Part shown: positions 8,327 through 16,565 of the stretch, one piece after another | Numbering within the stretch: position 1 is the first letter of the stretch | How the letters are laid out: each line of letters begins with the position of its first letter | DNA from: Burkholderiales bacterium | Lineage (GTDB): Bacteria; Pseudomonadota; Gammaproteobacteria; Burkholderiales; Burkholderiaceae | DNA: 32,778 bases | Assembly (NCBI GenBank): GCA_947371645.1 | Contig: CANBQJ010000016.1 | Location: 1 to 32,778, forward strand | Direction of reading: 5' to 3' | Notes under the pieces: generated by a model | What the model was told of the DNA's origin: nothing | Database searches by the model: none | The model's input: only the letters and a program-made list of their open reading frames with translations | Translations under genes and position numbers: made by a program

Positions 8327-9403
8327 TCAGAATGCGTGGCGCACGCCCACCATGTAGCTGTTGCCCTTCTGGAACGTGCTCAGCTTCTCATTGTCGAACA
8401 TGTACGCCAGGTACACGTCGGTGCGCTTCGACAAGAAGTGGTCGTACGCCAAGGTGCCGATGTCGTGGCGCGTCTTGGGTGTGGTGCCACTGCCGTTGGG
8501 CTTCTCGGTGCTGGAGCCCCAGGAGGCCAGCAACTTGCCCTCCTTGCTCAGGGGCACGCTGGCACCCACCTGGAACAGGTTGGTGCTGATCTCTTGCGCG
8601 TTGGCGGTGTAGCCCTTGTTGCTGAAGCGGCCCAGTTCGACAAAGCCCTTGACCACGCCAGCGTCATAGCTGGCATTGAGCAAGGAGAAGGTCTGCTGCT
8701 GCCCCGCGGCGATCGAGCCCGCAGCCTTGGGGGCCTCGTTGGAGCGCAGCCTCTGGGTGGATGCGGCCACGGCCAGCGGCCCGGCCGAATACGACACGGC
8801 CAGGGCGTGGCTCAAGGCCTCGCTGCCATCGGTGGCCTCGCCCGGTTGCAGTTGCACGGCGGCGGTCAGGCCTGCCATCGTCGGGGAGGTGTAGCCCACG
8901 GCGTTGGACCAGCCCGAGTCGCCCTTGTCATTGCCCCACTTGCCATAGGTCAGGCGCACGGCAGGCGAAATGCCGAATGCCCCAGCGAACGGGTTGAAGG
9001 CGACCACCTGCGCATACGGCAGGTTGGCCTGGCGGCCCAGCGTCAACTTGCCCAGCGAAGTCGACTGCAGGTAGACGTTGCTGGCACGGCCCCAGAACGG
9101 GTCGTTGTCAAAGCGGCCAGCCGCGCCCGTGTCAGGGCGCAGGAAGCTTTCCAGCACGAAGCCGGCCTTGACGCCATCGCCCAGGTCTTCCACGCCCTTG
9201 AGGCCAAAGAAGCTGGTGACGATGTTGTTGGGGTCGACCTTGGTGGTGTGCTTGCCATCGGTCGTGCTGGTCTTGAGTGCGCTGTACTGGAAGGATCCGA
9301 AAGCCAGATCCACGACGCCGTACAGGTTGTAGCTCGATTGCGCTTGCGCCAGGCTGGCTGCGCTCAGGCCAATGGCCAGGGCCACGTTTTTCTTCAGGGA
9401 CAT
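8327..9403 (-). CDS. Trimeric general porin, Burkholderiales type
   Basis: A 358-residue outer-membrane porin. The ATG at 9401-9403 is preceded by GAGGAG. The signal peptide (basic MSLKKN, hydrophobic core, cleavage after AQA at about residue 22) leads into the mature start QSSYNLYGVVD, the hallmark of betaproteobacterial porins. The next landmarks are FGLKGVEDLGDGVKAGFVLES, the WGRASNVYLQS strand, and the C-terminal GVRHAF ending in Phe needed for BAM recognition. Length and strand pattern fit a 16-stranded barrel. It transports small hydrophilic solutes; the substrate is not predictable. It diverges from an ABC importer, which hints at shared control of uptake. A sigma-54-like element lies about 60 bases upstream. 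mtnN follows after 11 bases and may be read through. Confidence 0.93.
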   Translation of the reverse strand: MSLKKNVALAIGLSAASLAQAQSSYNLYGVVDLAFGSFQYSALKTSTTDGKHTTKVDPNNIVTSFFGLKGVEDLGDGVKAGFVLESFLRPDTGAAGRFDNDPFWGRASNVYLQSTSLGKLTLGRQANLPYAQVVAFNPFAGAFGISPAVRLTYGKWGNDKGDSGWSNAVGYTSPTMAGLTAAVQLQPGEATDGSEALSHALAVSYSAGPLAVAASTQRLRSNEAPKAAGSIAAGQQQTFSLLNASYDAGVVKGFVELGRFSNKGYTANAQEISTNLFQVGASVPLSKEGKLLASWGSSTEKPNGSGTTPKTRHDIGTLAYDHFLSKRTDVYLAYMFDNEKLSTFQKGNSYMVGVRHAF

Positions 9404-9462
9404 GCATGCTCCTCAGTGGGGATTGCGCGCCCTCTCCGTCGGGGCGGCGCGGCGCTGGCGTG

Positions 9463-9478
9463 TGCACGAACCGTGCCC
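9463..9478 (-). promoter_or_regulatory. Sigma-54-like -24/-12 element or palindromic operator before the porin
   Basis: On the minus strand 9478-9463 reads GGGCACGGTTCGTGCA. The GG and GC doublets are 10 bases apart, as in -24/-12 promoters (consensus TGGCACG-N4-TTGC), with only the TT of the -12 box imperfect. A start site near 9453 would leave a leader of about 50 bases before the porin ATG. The same bases form a dyad GCACG-GTT-CGTGC, so a repressor operator is an equal alternative. Confidence 0.4.
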
Positions 9479-9629
9479 TTTTCGGACCTGGGTCACTGGT
9501 ACCACCTGAATGAGCGAGTGCTTTGTCAATAGGCCGTTCGGCTTTTTGTCTGCCATGACAGCGTCAACCAGGTCGCGCACAGAAATTGCTGAACGACAGG
9601 CATCGCGTCCACCCCTTGGTGACCTGCCC

Positions 9630-10679
9630 ATGTCCCTTGCCCTGTCTCGCCGCACCCTCATCGCCTGCCACGCCGCACTCTTGTGGGGCGCATCGGCCCT
9701 CCTGGGCACTGCGCAGGCGGCCACGCCCATCAAGTTCCAGCTGGACTGGCGATTCGAAGGCCCGTCCGCCCTCTTCCTCTACCCCGCCGCCAAGGGCTAC
9801 TTCAGCCAGGCCGGTCTGGACGTGAGCATCGATGCGGGCAATGGCTCGGGTGGCACGGTCACCCGCGTGGCTTCGGGCACCTACGACCTGGGCTTTGCCG
9901 ACATGGCCGCGCTCATGGAGTTCCACGCCAACAACCCCGATGCGCCCAACAAGCCTGTGGCCATCATGATGGTCTACAACAACACGCCGGCTGCGGCCTT
10001 TGCGCTCAAGCGCAGCGGCATCAAGACCCCCGCCGACATGGTGGGCAAGAAGCTGGGTGCACCGGTGTTCGATGCGGGCCGCAAGGCCTGGCCCATCTTC
10101 GCCAAGGCCAACAAGCTGGGCGCCGTCAACTGGATCAGCATGGACCCGCCGCTGCGCGAAACCATGCTCGTGCGCGGTGACGTCGACGTGATCACGGGCT
10201 TCTCGTTCACGTCCTTGCTCAACCTCGAAGCCCGCGGCGCCAAGGCCGAAGACGTGGTGATGCTGCCCTACGCCCAGTACGGCGTGAAGCTCTATGGCAA
10301 CGCCATCATCGCCTCGCCCAGGATCCTCAAGGAGAACCCCGAAGCCGTCAAAGCCTTCCTCCAGGCCTTTGCCAAGGGCGTGAAAGAAGTGCTGGCCAAC
10401 CCGGATGCCGGCGCCGACACCGTCAAGGCCCGCGACGGCATCGTCAACCTCGACCTCGAAAAGCGCCGCCTCAGGATGGCCATCGACCAGGTGGTCGCCA
10501 GCCCGGACGCCCGCGCCGAAGGCTTTGGCCAGGTCAAGTTGCCGCGCCTCTCCCTGATGGCGTCGCAGGTGGCCGATGCCTACACCACCAAGACGCGCGT
10601 CAACCCCGATGCCGTCTGGACCTCGGCCTACCTGCCGACCGCAGCCGAGCTCAACGTGCTGCCCCCGGCCAGGAAATGA
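9630..10679 (+). CDS. ABC importer substrate-binding protein, NMT1/SsuA-TauA type
   Basis: A 349-residue periplasmic binding protein. I chose the ATG at 9630 because it starts directly at a signal peptide (LSRRTL basic end, hydrophobic core, cleavage after AQA near residue 30). Upstream in-frame codons only add a non-signal extension. The mature start ATPIKFQLDWRFEGPSALFL and the segments GYFSQAGLDVSID, NGSGGTVTRVASGTYDLGFAD and KKLGAPVFDAGRKAW are typical of the NMT1/THI5-like family, which binds sulfonates, nitrate, pyrimidines or aromatic acids. The exact ligand cannot be read from sequence. No TPP riboswitch motif is visible upstream, so a thiamine-precursor role has no support here. It is first in a three-gene operon and its stop overlaps the ATPase start. 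Confidence 0.88.
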   Translation: MSLALSRRTLIACHAALLWGASALLGTAQAATPIKFQLDWRFEGPSALFLYPAAKGYFSQAGLDVSIDAGNGSGGTVTRVASGTYDLGFADMAALMEFHANNPDAPNKPVAIMMVYNNTPAAAFALKRSGIKTPADMVGKKLGAPVFDAGRKAWPIFAKANKLGAVNWISMDPPLRETMLVRGDVDVITGFSFTSLLNLEARGAKAEDVVMLPYAQYGVKLYGNAIIASPRILKENPEAVKAFLQAFAKGVKEVLANPDAGADTVKARDGIVNLDLEKRRLRMAIDQVVASPDARAEGFGQVKLPRLSLMASQVADAYTTKTRVNPDAVWTSAYLPTAAELNVLPPARK

Positions 10680-11512
10680 AGCCCCCCATGGAAGACTTCG
10701 TGCTGTTTGACGACGTCTGGCTGGCCTACAACGAAGCGTTGCTCGCCGCCCAGCAGTTCGCCGTGGAGGGCATCAGCTTGCAGATGCACCGCGGCGAGTT
10801 CGTGGCCATCGTGGGCCCTTCAGGCTGTGGCAAGTCCACCTTCATGAAGCTCACCACCGGCCTGAAGATGCCCTCACGCGGGCGCATCGCCATCCAGGGG
10901 CAAGCGGTCACGGGCCCCTTGAAGATCACGGGCATGGCCTTCCAGGCGCCCTCGCTGCTGCCCTGGCGCACCACGGTGGACAACGTGCTCTTGCCGCTGG
11001 AGATCGTCGAACCCTACCGCAGCCAGTTCAAGCGCAAGCGCGCCGAGTACGCGGCCAAGGCCCGCGCCCTGCTCCAAAGCGTGGGCCTGGGCGGCTTCGA
11101 AGACAAGTACCCCTGGCAGCTTTCGGGCGGCATGCAGCAGCGCGCCAGCATCTGCCGCGCGCTCATCCACGAGCCCGACATGCTGCTGCTCGACGAGCCC
11201 TTCGGCGCGCTGGACGCCTTCACCCGCGAAGAGCTCTGGTGCGCCCTGCGCGACCTGCAGGCCCAGCGCGGCTTCAACGTCATCCTGGTCACGCACGACC
11301 TGCGCGAAGCCGTCTTCCTGGCCGACACCGTCTACGTGATGAGCAAGAGCCCGGGCCGCATCCTGGCACGCCGCGAGATCGCCTTCCCCCGCCCGCGCGA
11401 CCTGGAGCTCACCTACACGCCCGAGTTCACCAACATCGTGCACGAGCTGCGCGCCCACATCGGCGCCATGCGCCAGCCCACGCGCATGGGCCAGACCCAA
11501 GAGGTGGCCTGA
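10676..11512 (+). CDS. ABC importer ATPase, SsuB/TauB type
   Basis: A 278-residue nucleotide-binding subunit. All motifs are present: Walker A GPSGCGKST, a Q-loop at MAFQAPSLLPWRT, signature LSGGMQQR, Walker B MLLLDEP, D-loop GALDAF and the switch His in VTHDLREA. The ATG at 10676 overlaps the preceding stop (ATGA). An ATG at 10688 (MEDFVLFDD) is an alternative that fits the usual family start equally well. It energises uptake of the ligand captured by the preceding binding protein. The stop shares one base with the permease start (TGATG), so the three proteins are translated in a coupled way. Confidence 0.93.
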   Translation: MKPPMEDFVLFDDVWLAYNEALLAAQQFAVEGISLQMHRGEFVAIVGPSGCGKSTFMKLTTGLKMPSRGRIAIQGQAVTGPLKITGMAFQAPSLLPWRTTVDNVLLPLEIVEPYRSQFKRKRAEYAAKARALLQSVGLGGFEDKYPWQLSGGMQQRASICRALIHEPDMLLLDEPFGALDAFTREELWCALRDLQAQRGFNVILVTHDLREAVFLADTVYVMSKSPGRILARREIAFPRPRDLELTYTPEFTNIVHELRAHIGAMRQPTRMGQTQEVA

Positions 11513-12291
11513 TGGCGCTCAAGCTCAAACCCGCCCAACTCGAACGCTGGGCTCCCTGGGGCCTGCTGCTCATCGTGCTGCTGATCTGGCAAGTGCTGTG
11601 CAGTGCCTTCCACGTCAGCGAGTACATCTTCCCCAGCCCGGCCCGCATCGCCAACCAGATGGTCGAGTTCCACAGCGAGATCCTGAAGCACGCCTGGCGC
11701 ACCCTGTGGGTCACGCTGCTGGGCTTCGGCATCGCCATCGTGGTGGGCGTGCTGCTGGGCTTTTTGATCGGCAGCTCGCGCCTGGCCTACGCCGCCATCT
11801 ACCCGCTGATGACGGCCTTCAACGCCTTGCCCAAGGCCGCCTTCATCCCCATCCTGGTGGTGTGGTTCGGCATTGGCGTGGGGCCGGCGGTGCTCACGGC
11901 CTTCCTGATCAGCTTCTTCCCGATCACGGTCAACATCGCCACCGGCCTGGCCACGCTGGAGCCCGAACTGGAAGACGTGCTGCGCGTGCTGGGCGCCCGC
12001 CGCTGGGACGTGCTGACCAAAGTGGGCCTGCCGCGCGCCATGCCGTTTTTCTACGGCTCCCTGAAGGTGGCGATCACGCTGGCCTTCGTGGGCACCACGG
12101 TGTCGGAGATGACCGCCTCCAACGAGGGCATCGGCTACCTGCTCATCAGCGCGGGCTCGTCCATGCAGATGGGCCTGGCCTTCGGTGGCCTGGTGGTGGT
12201 GGGCAGCATGGCCATGGTGCTCTACGAGCTGTTTGCCGTCATCGAGCACCGGACCACGGCCTGGGCGCACCGCGGCAGCCAGGGCCACTGA
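11512..12291 (+). CDS. ABC importer permease, SsuC/TauC type
   Basis: A 259-residue inner-membrane permease with about six hydrophobic helices. The EAA loop for ATPase docking is recognisable around EDVLRVLGARRWDVLTKVGL in the last third. The first helix follows a short cytoplasmic N-terminus (MALKLKPAQLERWAPWG), and FPSPARI after it is typical of the SsuC/TauC family. Start ATG at 11512 overlaps the ATPase stop; the longer upstream reading frame only copies the ATPase gene in another frame. It closes the operon; an intrinsic-terminator-like hairpin follows 32 bases after the stop. Confidence 0.93.
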   Translation: MALKLKPAQLERWAPWGLLLIVLLIWQVLCSAFHVSEYIFPSPARIANQMVEFHSEILKHAWRTLWVTLLGFGIAIVVGVLLGFLIGSSRLAYAAIYPLMTAFNALPKAAFIPILVVWFGIGVGPAVLTAFLISFFPITVNIATGLATLEPELEDVLRVLGARRWDVLTKVGLPRAMPFFYGSLKVAITLAFVGTTVSEMTASNEGIGYLLISAGSSMQMGLAFGGLVVVGSMAMVLYELFAVIEHRTTAWAHRGSQGH

Positions 12292-12323
12292 GCCAGGGCA
12301 TGGGCAAGGCCACGGGCAAAAAA

Positions 12324-12345
12324 AAACCACCCCAAGGGGTGGTTT
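12324..12345. terminator. Hairpin terminator after the ABC importer operon
   Basis: Perfect 10-base arms AAACCACCCC (12324-12333) and GGGGTGGTTT (12336-12345) around a two-base centre. The left side is preceded by an A-run (12318-12326), so on the minus strand the stem is followed by nine T residues. On the plus strand only TTT follows. It can stop transcription from both sides; the plus-strand operon ends just before it. Confidence 0.7.
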
Positions 12346-12359
12346 CGCAAGGCCTTGCG
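12346..12359. repeat. 14-base perfect palindrome
   Basis: CGCAAGGCCTTGCG is fully self-complementary and directly abuts the terminator stem. It may extend the termination structure or be a protein-binding site; nothing else supports a role. Confidence 0.3.
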
Positions 12360-12621
12360 GCTTGCTGCCAGTCCATGCCGTCTGGCCACGGCAAGGGGCT
12401 GGCATGCCGGACTCATCTGCTGGTCCGTTGAATCAAGCTCTCCCTGAGCAGTGCCCCATATTCTTGTGATGACGAGTGCACCACCGCATTGTATGTGTCA
12501 TTTTTGGACATTACGCGCACAAATGCCGCTTTGTTACCATTGCATGCAGGTTTGACGCTTCACCCCTTTCGCCCGGTGATAATCGACCCCCAGCCAAATC
12601 AACCCTCAAGCCGGAGCAGCC

Positions 12622-13575
12622 ATGGACGTGCCAGACACCGCCTACAGCGGCGCCCTGCAGCACCCGCATTCGTCCGGGGAGTGGGTGGCCCAGTGCCTGA
12701 GCGAGCTGATGGCCCGCCATGGCGTGCACAGCCGCCAGCAAGCCACGCTCGTGGCCCAGGTTTGCCTGCTGTCCATCAGCCAGGCCCGACGCAAGCTCAA
12801 GGGCTCGGTATGGACCTTCGATGAGGTCGCGGCGCTGTGCCGGCACTTTGGCCAGGGACTGGACGCCGTCTTCGCCACCCCGGTGTTCCTGCCGGGCAGC
12901 GGCGGCGTCGACCCCAGTGGGCTGGCCCACAGCGGGCAAGCCGCCCTCGTCACCAGCGCCAGCTACCCTGCCACCCTCTACCTGGACGACGTCGAGCTCG
13001 ACTGCGAGGTGCGCCTGGGCGGGCTCCGCTCCCAGGCGGGCAGCGCGGCCCTGCTGGCCACCTTGCACCCCATCCGCGGCTGGATGGTGGGCAGCACGGC
13101 CCGCCTGGCCAAAGAAAGCGCCCACAGCCCCCGCTACGACGTCGACCAGTTGCACATGCGCGTGCCCGAGGAGCCGCCCCTGGCCCGCATCGCCGTGCTG
13201 GACGACGACCGCGGCTCTGCCGACGCCCTGGCCGACTGGTTCAACGAGCTGGGCTACCAGGCCGACAGCTACCAGAGCGCAGAAGCCTTGCTGGACACGC
13301 CCGGGGTCTCGCACGACGCCTACGTGGTCGACCTGATCCTGGCCGGCGGCCAGACCTCGCAGGCCCTGGTGCAACGCATCCGCAGCGAGCAGCCCGAAGC
13401 GCCCATCATCCTGTTGACCGGCCAGCTGCGCGACGGCACCGCGTCCGAAGCCACGCTGGCCACCATCCTGCGCACCCAGGGCGTCACCTTCTTTGAAAAG
13501 CCGGTGCGCCCTGCCGTGCTCACGGCCGCCATCCAGAGCAGCCTGGACCGCGTCACCAAGCGCCATGCCGCCTGA
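12622..13575 (+). CDS. BetR-type response regulator
   Basis: A 317-residue regulator with an N-terminal DNA-binding region and a C-terminal receiver, the reverse of the common order. Residues about 20-90 look like the helix-turn-helix of the BetR family (SQARRKLKGSVWTFDEVAALCRHFG), known from betaproteobacterial response regulators. The receiver spans about 190-310: acidic cluster LDDD near 193-196, phospho-acceptor Asp237 in YVVDLIL, the Thr of LLTGQ and the Lys of FFEKPV. Residues between the two regions (about 100-180) have no family I recognise. The ATG at 12622 is preceded by GGAGC. The stop overlaps the kinase start by 11 bases, so the pair is co-translated and very probably forms one two-component system. 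Target genes are unknown. Confidence 0.85.
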   Translation: MDVPDTAYSGALQHPHSSGEWVAQCLSELMARHGVHSRQQATLVAQVCLLSISQARRKLKGSVWTFDEVAALCRHFGQGLDAVFATPVFLPGSGGVDPSGLAHSGQAALVTSASYPATLYLDDVELDCEVRLGGLRSQAGSAALLATLHPIRGWMVGSTARLAKESAHSPRYDVDQLHMRVPEEPPLARIAVLDDDRGSADALADWFNELGYQADSYQSAEALLDTPGVSHDAYVVDLILAGGQTSQALVQRIRSEQPEAPIILLTGQLRDGTASEATLATILRTQGVTFFEKPVRPAVLTAAIQSSLDRVTKRHAA

Positions 13576-14872
13576 GGCGCTGCCCGTGCGGCCGCGCGTG
13601 GACCGCACCCACGTTCGCCTGCTCTTCTGGCTGGCCACCCTGGCGGCCTTGGGCATCTTCGTCGACTGGGGCTTTGGCGAGCTGCAACACACCAACACCC
13701 CTTTGGACACCTATGGCGTGCCGCTGGTGGGCCTGGGGGCCCTGGGCGCGGCCACCACGCTGCACCTGCGCCCTCAATACAGCCAGTGGGCCGTTGTGGG
13801 CGCCCTCGTGCCGGGCAGCCTGTTCTGCCTGGGCAGCATGCACCTGGCCGCCCTGGCCAACAACCCCATCAGCTGGCATTCCCTGGCCGCCGTCTCGCAG
13901 TTCATCCCGCTGCTCTACATCTCGGCCTTCGTGGCCTTGCAGCGCGGCGCCAGCTGGATCAGCTGGGCCCACTACCTGGCGATGTTGGCGCTCTACCTGG
14001 TGAACTTTGGTGGCCTCAACGGGCACCGCAGCCCCAGCGAGGTGAACACGCCGCAGCACATCTGGCTGGCGGTGCTCACCTCCAACCCCGCCTACATCCT
14101 GGCCCTGCAGTACATCAGCACCCTCAAGGGCCGGCTGGCGCGCAGCGAACGCGTGCACCACGACAGCAAGGAGCGCTTCCTGGCCATGCTGTCGCACGAG
14201 ATCCGCACACCGCTGCAGGCCATGCTGGGCTCCATCGACCTGCTGGCGCTCAAGGCCAAGTCCCCCCCCGAACGACGCGCCGTGGACCGCCTGCGCGACG
14301 CCGCCGCCCAGCTCGATGCCCACCTGCGGGACGTCACCGAATACACCCGCCTGGAAAACCCCGCCTGGCAGCTGCGTGAAGAAGATGTCGACCTGCTGGC
14401 GCTGGGCCGAGACCTGTGCGAACAGTTCGCACCCCAGGCCCAGGCACGAGGGCTGGACCTGCACCTGGAGCTCGATGGCGCCGCCGTGCCCGCGGGCTTG
14501 CCGCCCCCGCCCTGGGCCCGAGTGCGCACAGATGGCCGCCGCCTGCGCCAGCTGCTGGGCAACCTGTTGAGCAATGCACTGAAGTACACCCCGCATGGCC
14601 AGGTGCTGCTGCGCCTCAACAGCCCGGGCGCTGCGGGTCAGCCGCTGAGCCTGGAGGTGCTGGACACCGGCATCGGCATCCCGGCTGAGCGCCTCGAGCA
14701 GGTCTTCGAGCCCTATGTGCGCCTGGAAGACCAGCGTGTCGGGCACGAAGAAGGCTCAGGGCTGGGGCTGGCCGTGGTGCGCCTGCTCACCCAGCGCCTG
14801 GGTCTGAAGCTGCAGGTCGACAGTGAACCCGAACGGGGCACCACCTTCCGCGTGCAGTGGCCCCAGCCCTGA
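13565..14872 (+). CDS. Membrane histidine kinase, partner of the BetR-type regulator
   Basis: A 435-residue sensor kinase. The ATG at 13565 lies inside the end of the regulator gene. The N-terminal part (about 20-175) holds five to six hydrophobic helices with very short loops and no periplasmic sensor domain, so sensing is within or at the membrane. The kinase core shows the H-box SHEIRTPLQ with His211, N-box [10 protein letters not shown]1 box DTGIGIP, F-box FEPYVRLE and G2 box GSGLGLAVV. All catalytic motifs are intact and no receiver is fused. It probably phosphorylates Asp237 of the regulator encoded just upstream. The signal is not deducible. Confidence 0.9.
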   Translation: MPPEALPVRPRVDRTHVRLLFWLATLAALGIFVDWGFGELQHTNTPLDTYGVPLVGLGALGAATTLHLRPQYSQWAVVGALVPGSLFCLGSMHLAALANNPISWHSLAAVSQFIPLLYISAFVALQRGASWISWAHYLAMLALYLVNFGGLNGHRSPSEVNTPQHIWLAVLTSNPAYILALQYISTLKGRLARSERVHHDSKERFLAMLSHEIRTPLQAMLGSIDLLALKAKSPPERRAVDRLRDAAAQLDAHLRDVTEYTRLENPAWQLREEDVDLLALGRDLCEQFAPQAQARGLDLHLELDGAAVPAGLPPPPWARVRTDGRRLRQLLGNLLSNALKYTPHGQVLLRLNSPGAAGQPLSLEVLDTGIGIPAERLEQVFEPYVRLEDQRVGHEEGSGLGLAVVRLLTQRLGLKLQVDSEPERGTTFRVQWPQP

Positions 14873-14948
14873 GGGCTGTTCACCTGGCACGGTGGCCGCA
14901 CAATGGTGGTTTGAAGTCCACGCCACCACCGACCGGAGCGCCTCCCCC

Positions 14949-16205
14949 ATGCCGACCGTGCAACGCCTGACCCTGGGCACCCCCCTGTCCCCCTCTGCCA
15001 CCCGCGTGATGCTGCTGGGCAGCGGCGAACTGGGCAAGGAGGTGCTGATCGCCCTGCAGCGCCTGGGCGTCGAGACCATCGCGGTGGACCGCTACGACCA
15101 CGCCCCCGGCCAGCAGGTGGCCCACCACGCGCGCACCATCACCATGAGCGACGCCGTGCAGTTGCGCGCCCTCATCGAAGCCGAACAACCCCACCTGGTC
15201 GTGCCCGAGATCGAGGCCATCGCCACGGCCGAGCTGGAAGCGCTGGAGGCCGCCGGCCTCGTGCGCGTCATCCCCACCGCCCGCGCCGCCCGCCTCACGA
15301 TGGACCGCGAAGGCATCCGCCGCCTGGCCGCCGAAACCCTGAGCCTGCCCACCAGCCCCTACCAGTTCTGCGACTCGCTGGCCGAGCTGCAGGCCGCCAT
15401 CGATGGCGTGGGCGGCAAGCCGGGCATCGGCTACCCCTGCGTCGTCAAGCCCGTGATGAGCTCCTCCGGCAAGGGCCAGAGCAAGATCGACGGCCCCACC
15501 GACGTGGGCAAGGCCTGGGACCACGCCATGGCGGGCGGGCGCGTCAGCCACGGCCGCGTCATCGTCGAAGGCTTCATCGACTTCGACTACGAGATCACCC
15601 TGCTGACCGTGCGTGCCGCAGGCCAGGGCGCCCAGGCCGACGACATCGTCACCCAGTACTGCGAGCCCATTGGCCACAAGCAGGTCAGCGGCGACTACGT
15701 GGAGAGCTGGCAGCCCCAGGCCATGCCGACCACGGCCCTGCAACGTGCCCGCGACATCGCCAAGGCCGTGACCGACAACCTCGGTGGCCAGGGCCTCTTC
15801 GGCGTGGAGCTCTTCGTGAAGGGTGACATGGTCTGGTTCAGCGAGGTGAGCCCCCGCCCCCACGACACCGGCCTGGTGACGCTGTGCACGCAGGCGCAAA
15901 GCGAGTTCGAGCTGCACGCCCGCGCCATCCTGGGCCTGCCCGTGGACACGCGCTTGCGCAACCCCGGCGCCTCGGCCGTGATCTATGGCGGTGTGGACGC
16001 GGCCGACCTGGTGTTCGACGGCGTGGCCCAGGCCCTCTCGGAGCCCGGCACCGACATCCGCCTGTTCGGCAAGCCCGAGAGCTTCGTGAAGCGCCGCATG
16101 GGCGTGGCCCTGGCGGCAGACACCGATGTGGACAGTGCCCGCGCCAAGGCCCTGCGGGCCGCGTCGGCCGTCAAGCCGCGCGCCCCCGGGGCTGAGTTGG
16201 CCTGA
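14949..16205 (+). CDS. purT: Formate-dependent phosphoribosylglycinamide formyltransferase
   Basis: A 418-residue ATP-grasp enzyme that forms formyl-GAR from GAR, formate and ATP in purine synthesis, the folate-independent alternative to PurN. The start ATG at 14949 has GGAG about ten bases upstream. The N-terminal GSGELGKEV (24-32) binds GAR. The ATP-grasp domain shows [34 protein letters not shown] and the metal-binding [10 protein letters not shown]. The C-terminal [13 protein letters not shown] and [14 protein letters not shown] are family-typical. The length matches E. coli PurT (392) plus a short N-terminal extension. The stop TGA is immediately followed by the reverse-strand stop of the RTX gene, with no base between the two convergent genes. 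Confidence 0.96.
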   Translation: MPTVQRLTLGTPLSPSATRVMLLGSGELGKEVLIALQRLGVETIAVDRYDHAPGQQVAHHARTITMSDAVQLRALIEAEQPHLVVPEIEAIATAELEALEAAGLVRVIPTARAARLTMDREGIRRLAAETLSLPTSPYQFCDSLAELQAAIDGVGGKPGIGYPCVVKPVMSSSGKGQSKIDGPTDVGKAWDHAMAGGRVSHGRVIVEGFIDFDYEITLLTVRAAGQGAQADDIVTQYCEPIGHKQVSGDYVESWQPQAMPTTALQRARDIAKAVTDNLGGQGLFGVELFVKGDMVWFSEVSPRPHDTGLVTLCTQAQSEFELHARAILGLPVDTRLRNPGASAVIYGGVDAADLVFDGVAQALSEPGTDIRLFGKPESFVKRRMGVALAADTDVDSARAKALRAASAVKPRAPGAELA

Positions 16206-16565
16206 TCAGACCCAGCTGCTGGCCACCAGCTTGTTGAGGCTGGTCGAAGTGGTGGTGGCCGAGATGTCCGCGGTGGCCGGTGGCGTCAGGCTGGCCATGG
16301 CGTTGACCAGGCCCTGCACCTTGGATGCCGACAGCGTCTTGCCGTCACTGCCCACGATGCGCTCGATCTGGTTGGCCGAGCCGCCAAACCAGTTCTGCAC
16401 ATGGATGTCGTCGGCGCCATTGCTGCCAATGACCTGGATGTCCAGGTCATTGCCCTGACGGCCGAACCACAGCTGCCTGGACGTGATGCCCGCGAGCTTG
16501 AGCGTGTCGGTGACGAACCAGCTGCTGTCGGTGTCCACGATGGTGTCCTGCCCGTCGCCACGCGC
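16206..16565 (-). repeat. Near-identical RTX 3' segment, copy 1
   Basis: The last 119 codons plus stop are highly similar in DNA and protein to 18643-19002 (copy 2). About 8 of 119 residues differ. The upstream parts of the two genes are much more diverged, so this is a conserved or homogenised module. Confidence 0.85.

Larger units (their letters stand above)
12292..12621 (+). promoter_or_regulatory. Intergenic region with terminator and possible promoter of the BetR/kinase pair
   Basis: This 330-base gap holds the terminator and palindrome at its left end. From about 12480 it turns AT-richer. TGTC and GACA half-sites flank an AT-rich centre near 12496-12511 (TGTCATTTTTGGACA). A possible promoter has TTGACG at 12552-12557 and GATAAT at 12578-12583, but the 20-base spacer is longer than optimal. 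A Shine-Dalgarno GGAGC precedes the ATG at 12622. I see no gene in the gap. Confidence 0.35.

Noticed and set aside
9531..9546. GGCCGTTCGGCTTTTT as an intrinsic terminator
   Set aside because: The stem is only four base pairs with a two-base loop and lies upstream of, not behind, a plus-strand gene.
9404..9629. TPP riboswitch before the NMT1/THI5-like ABC importer
   Set aside because: The conserved CTGAGA core and the P4/P5 sequence are missing; a single ACCTGAA is not enough.
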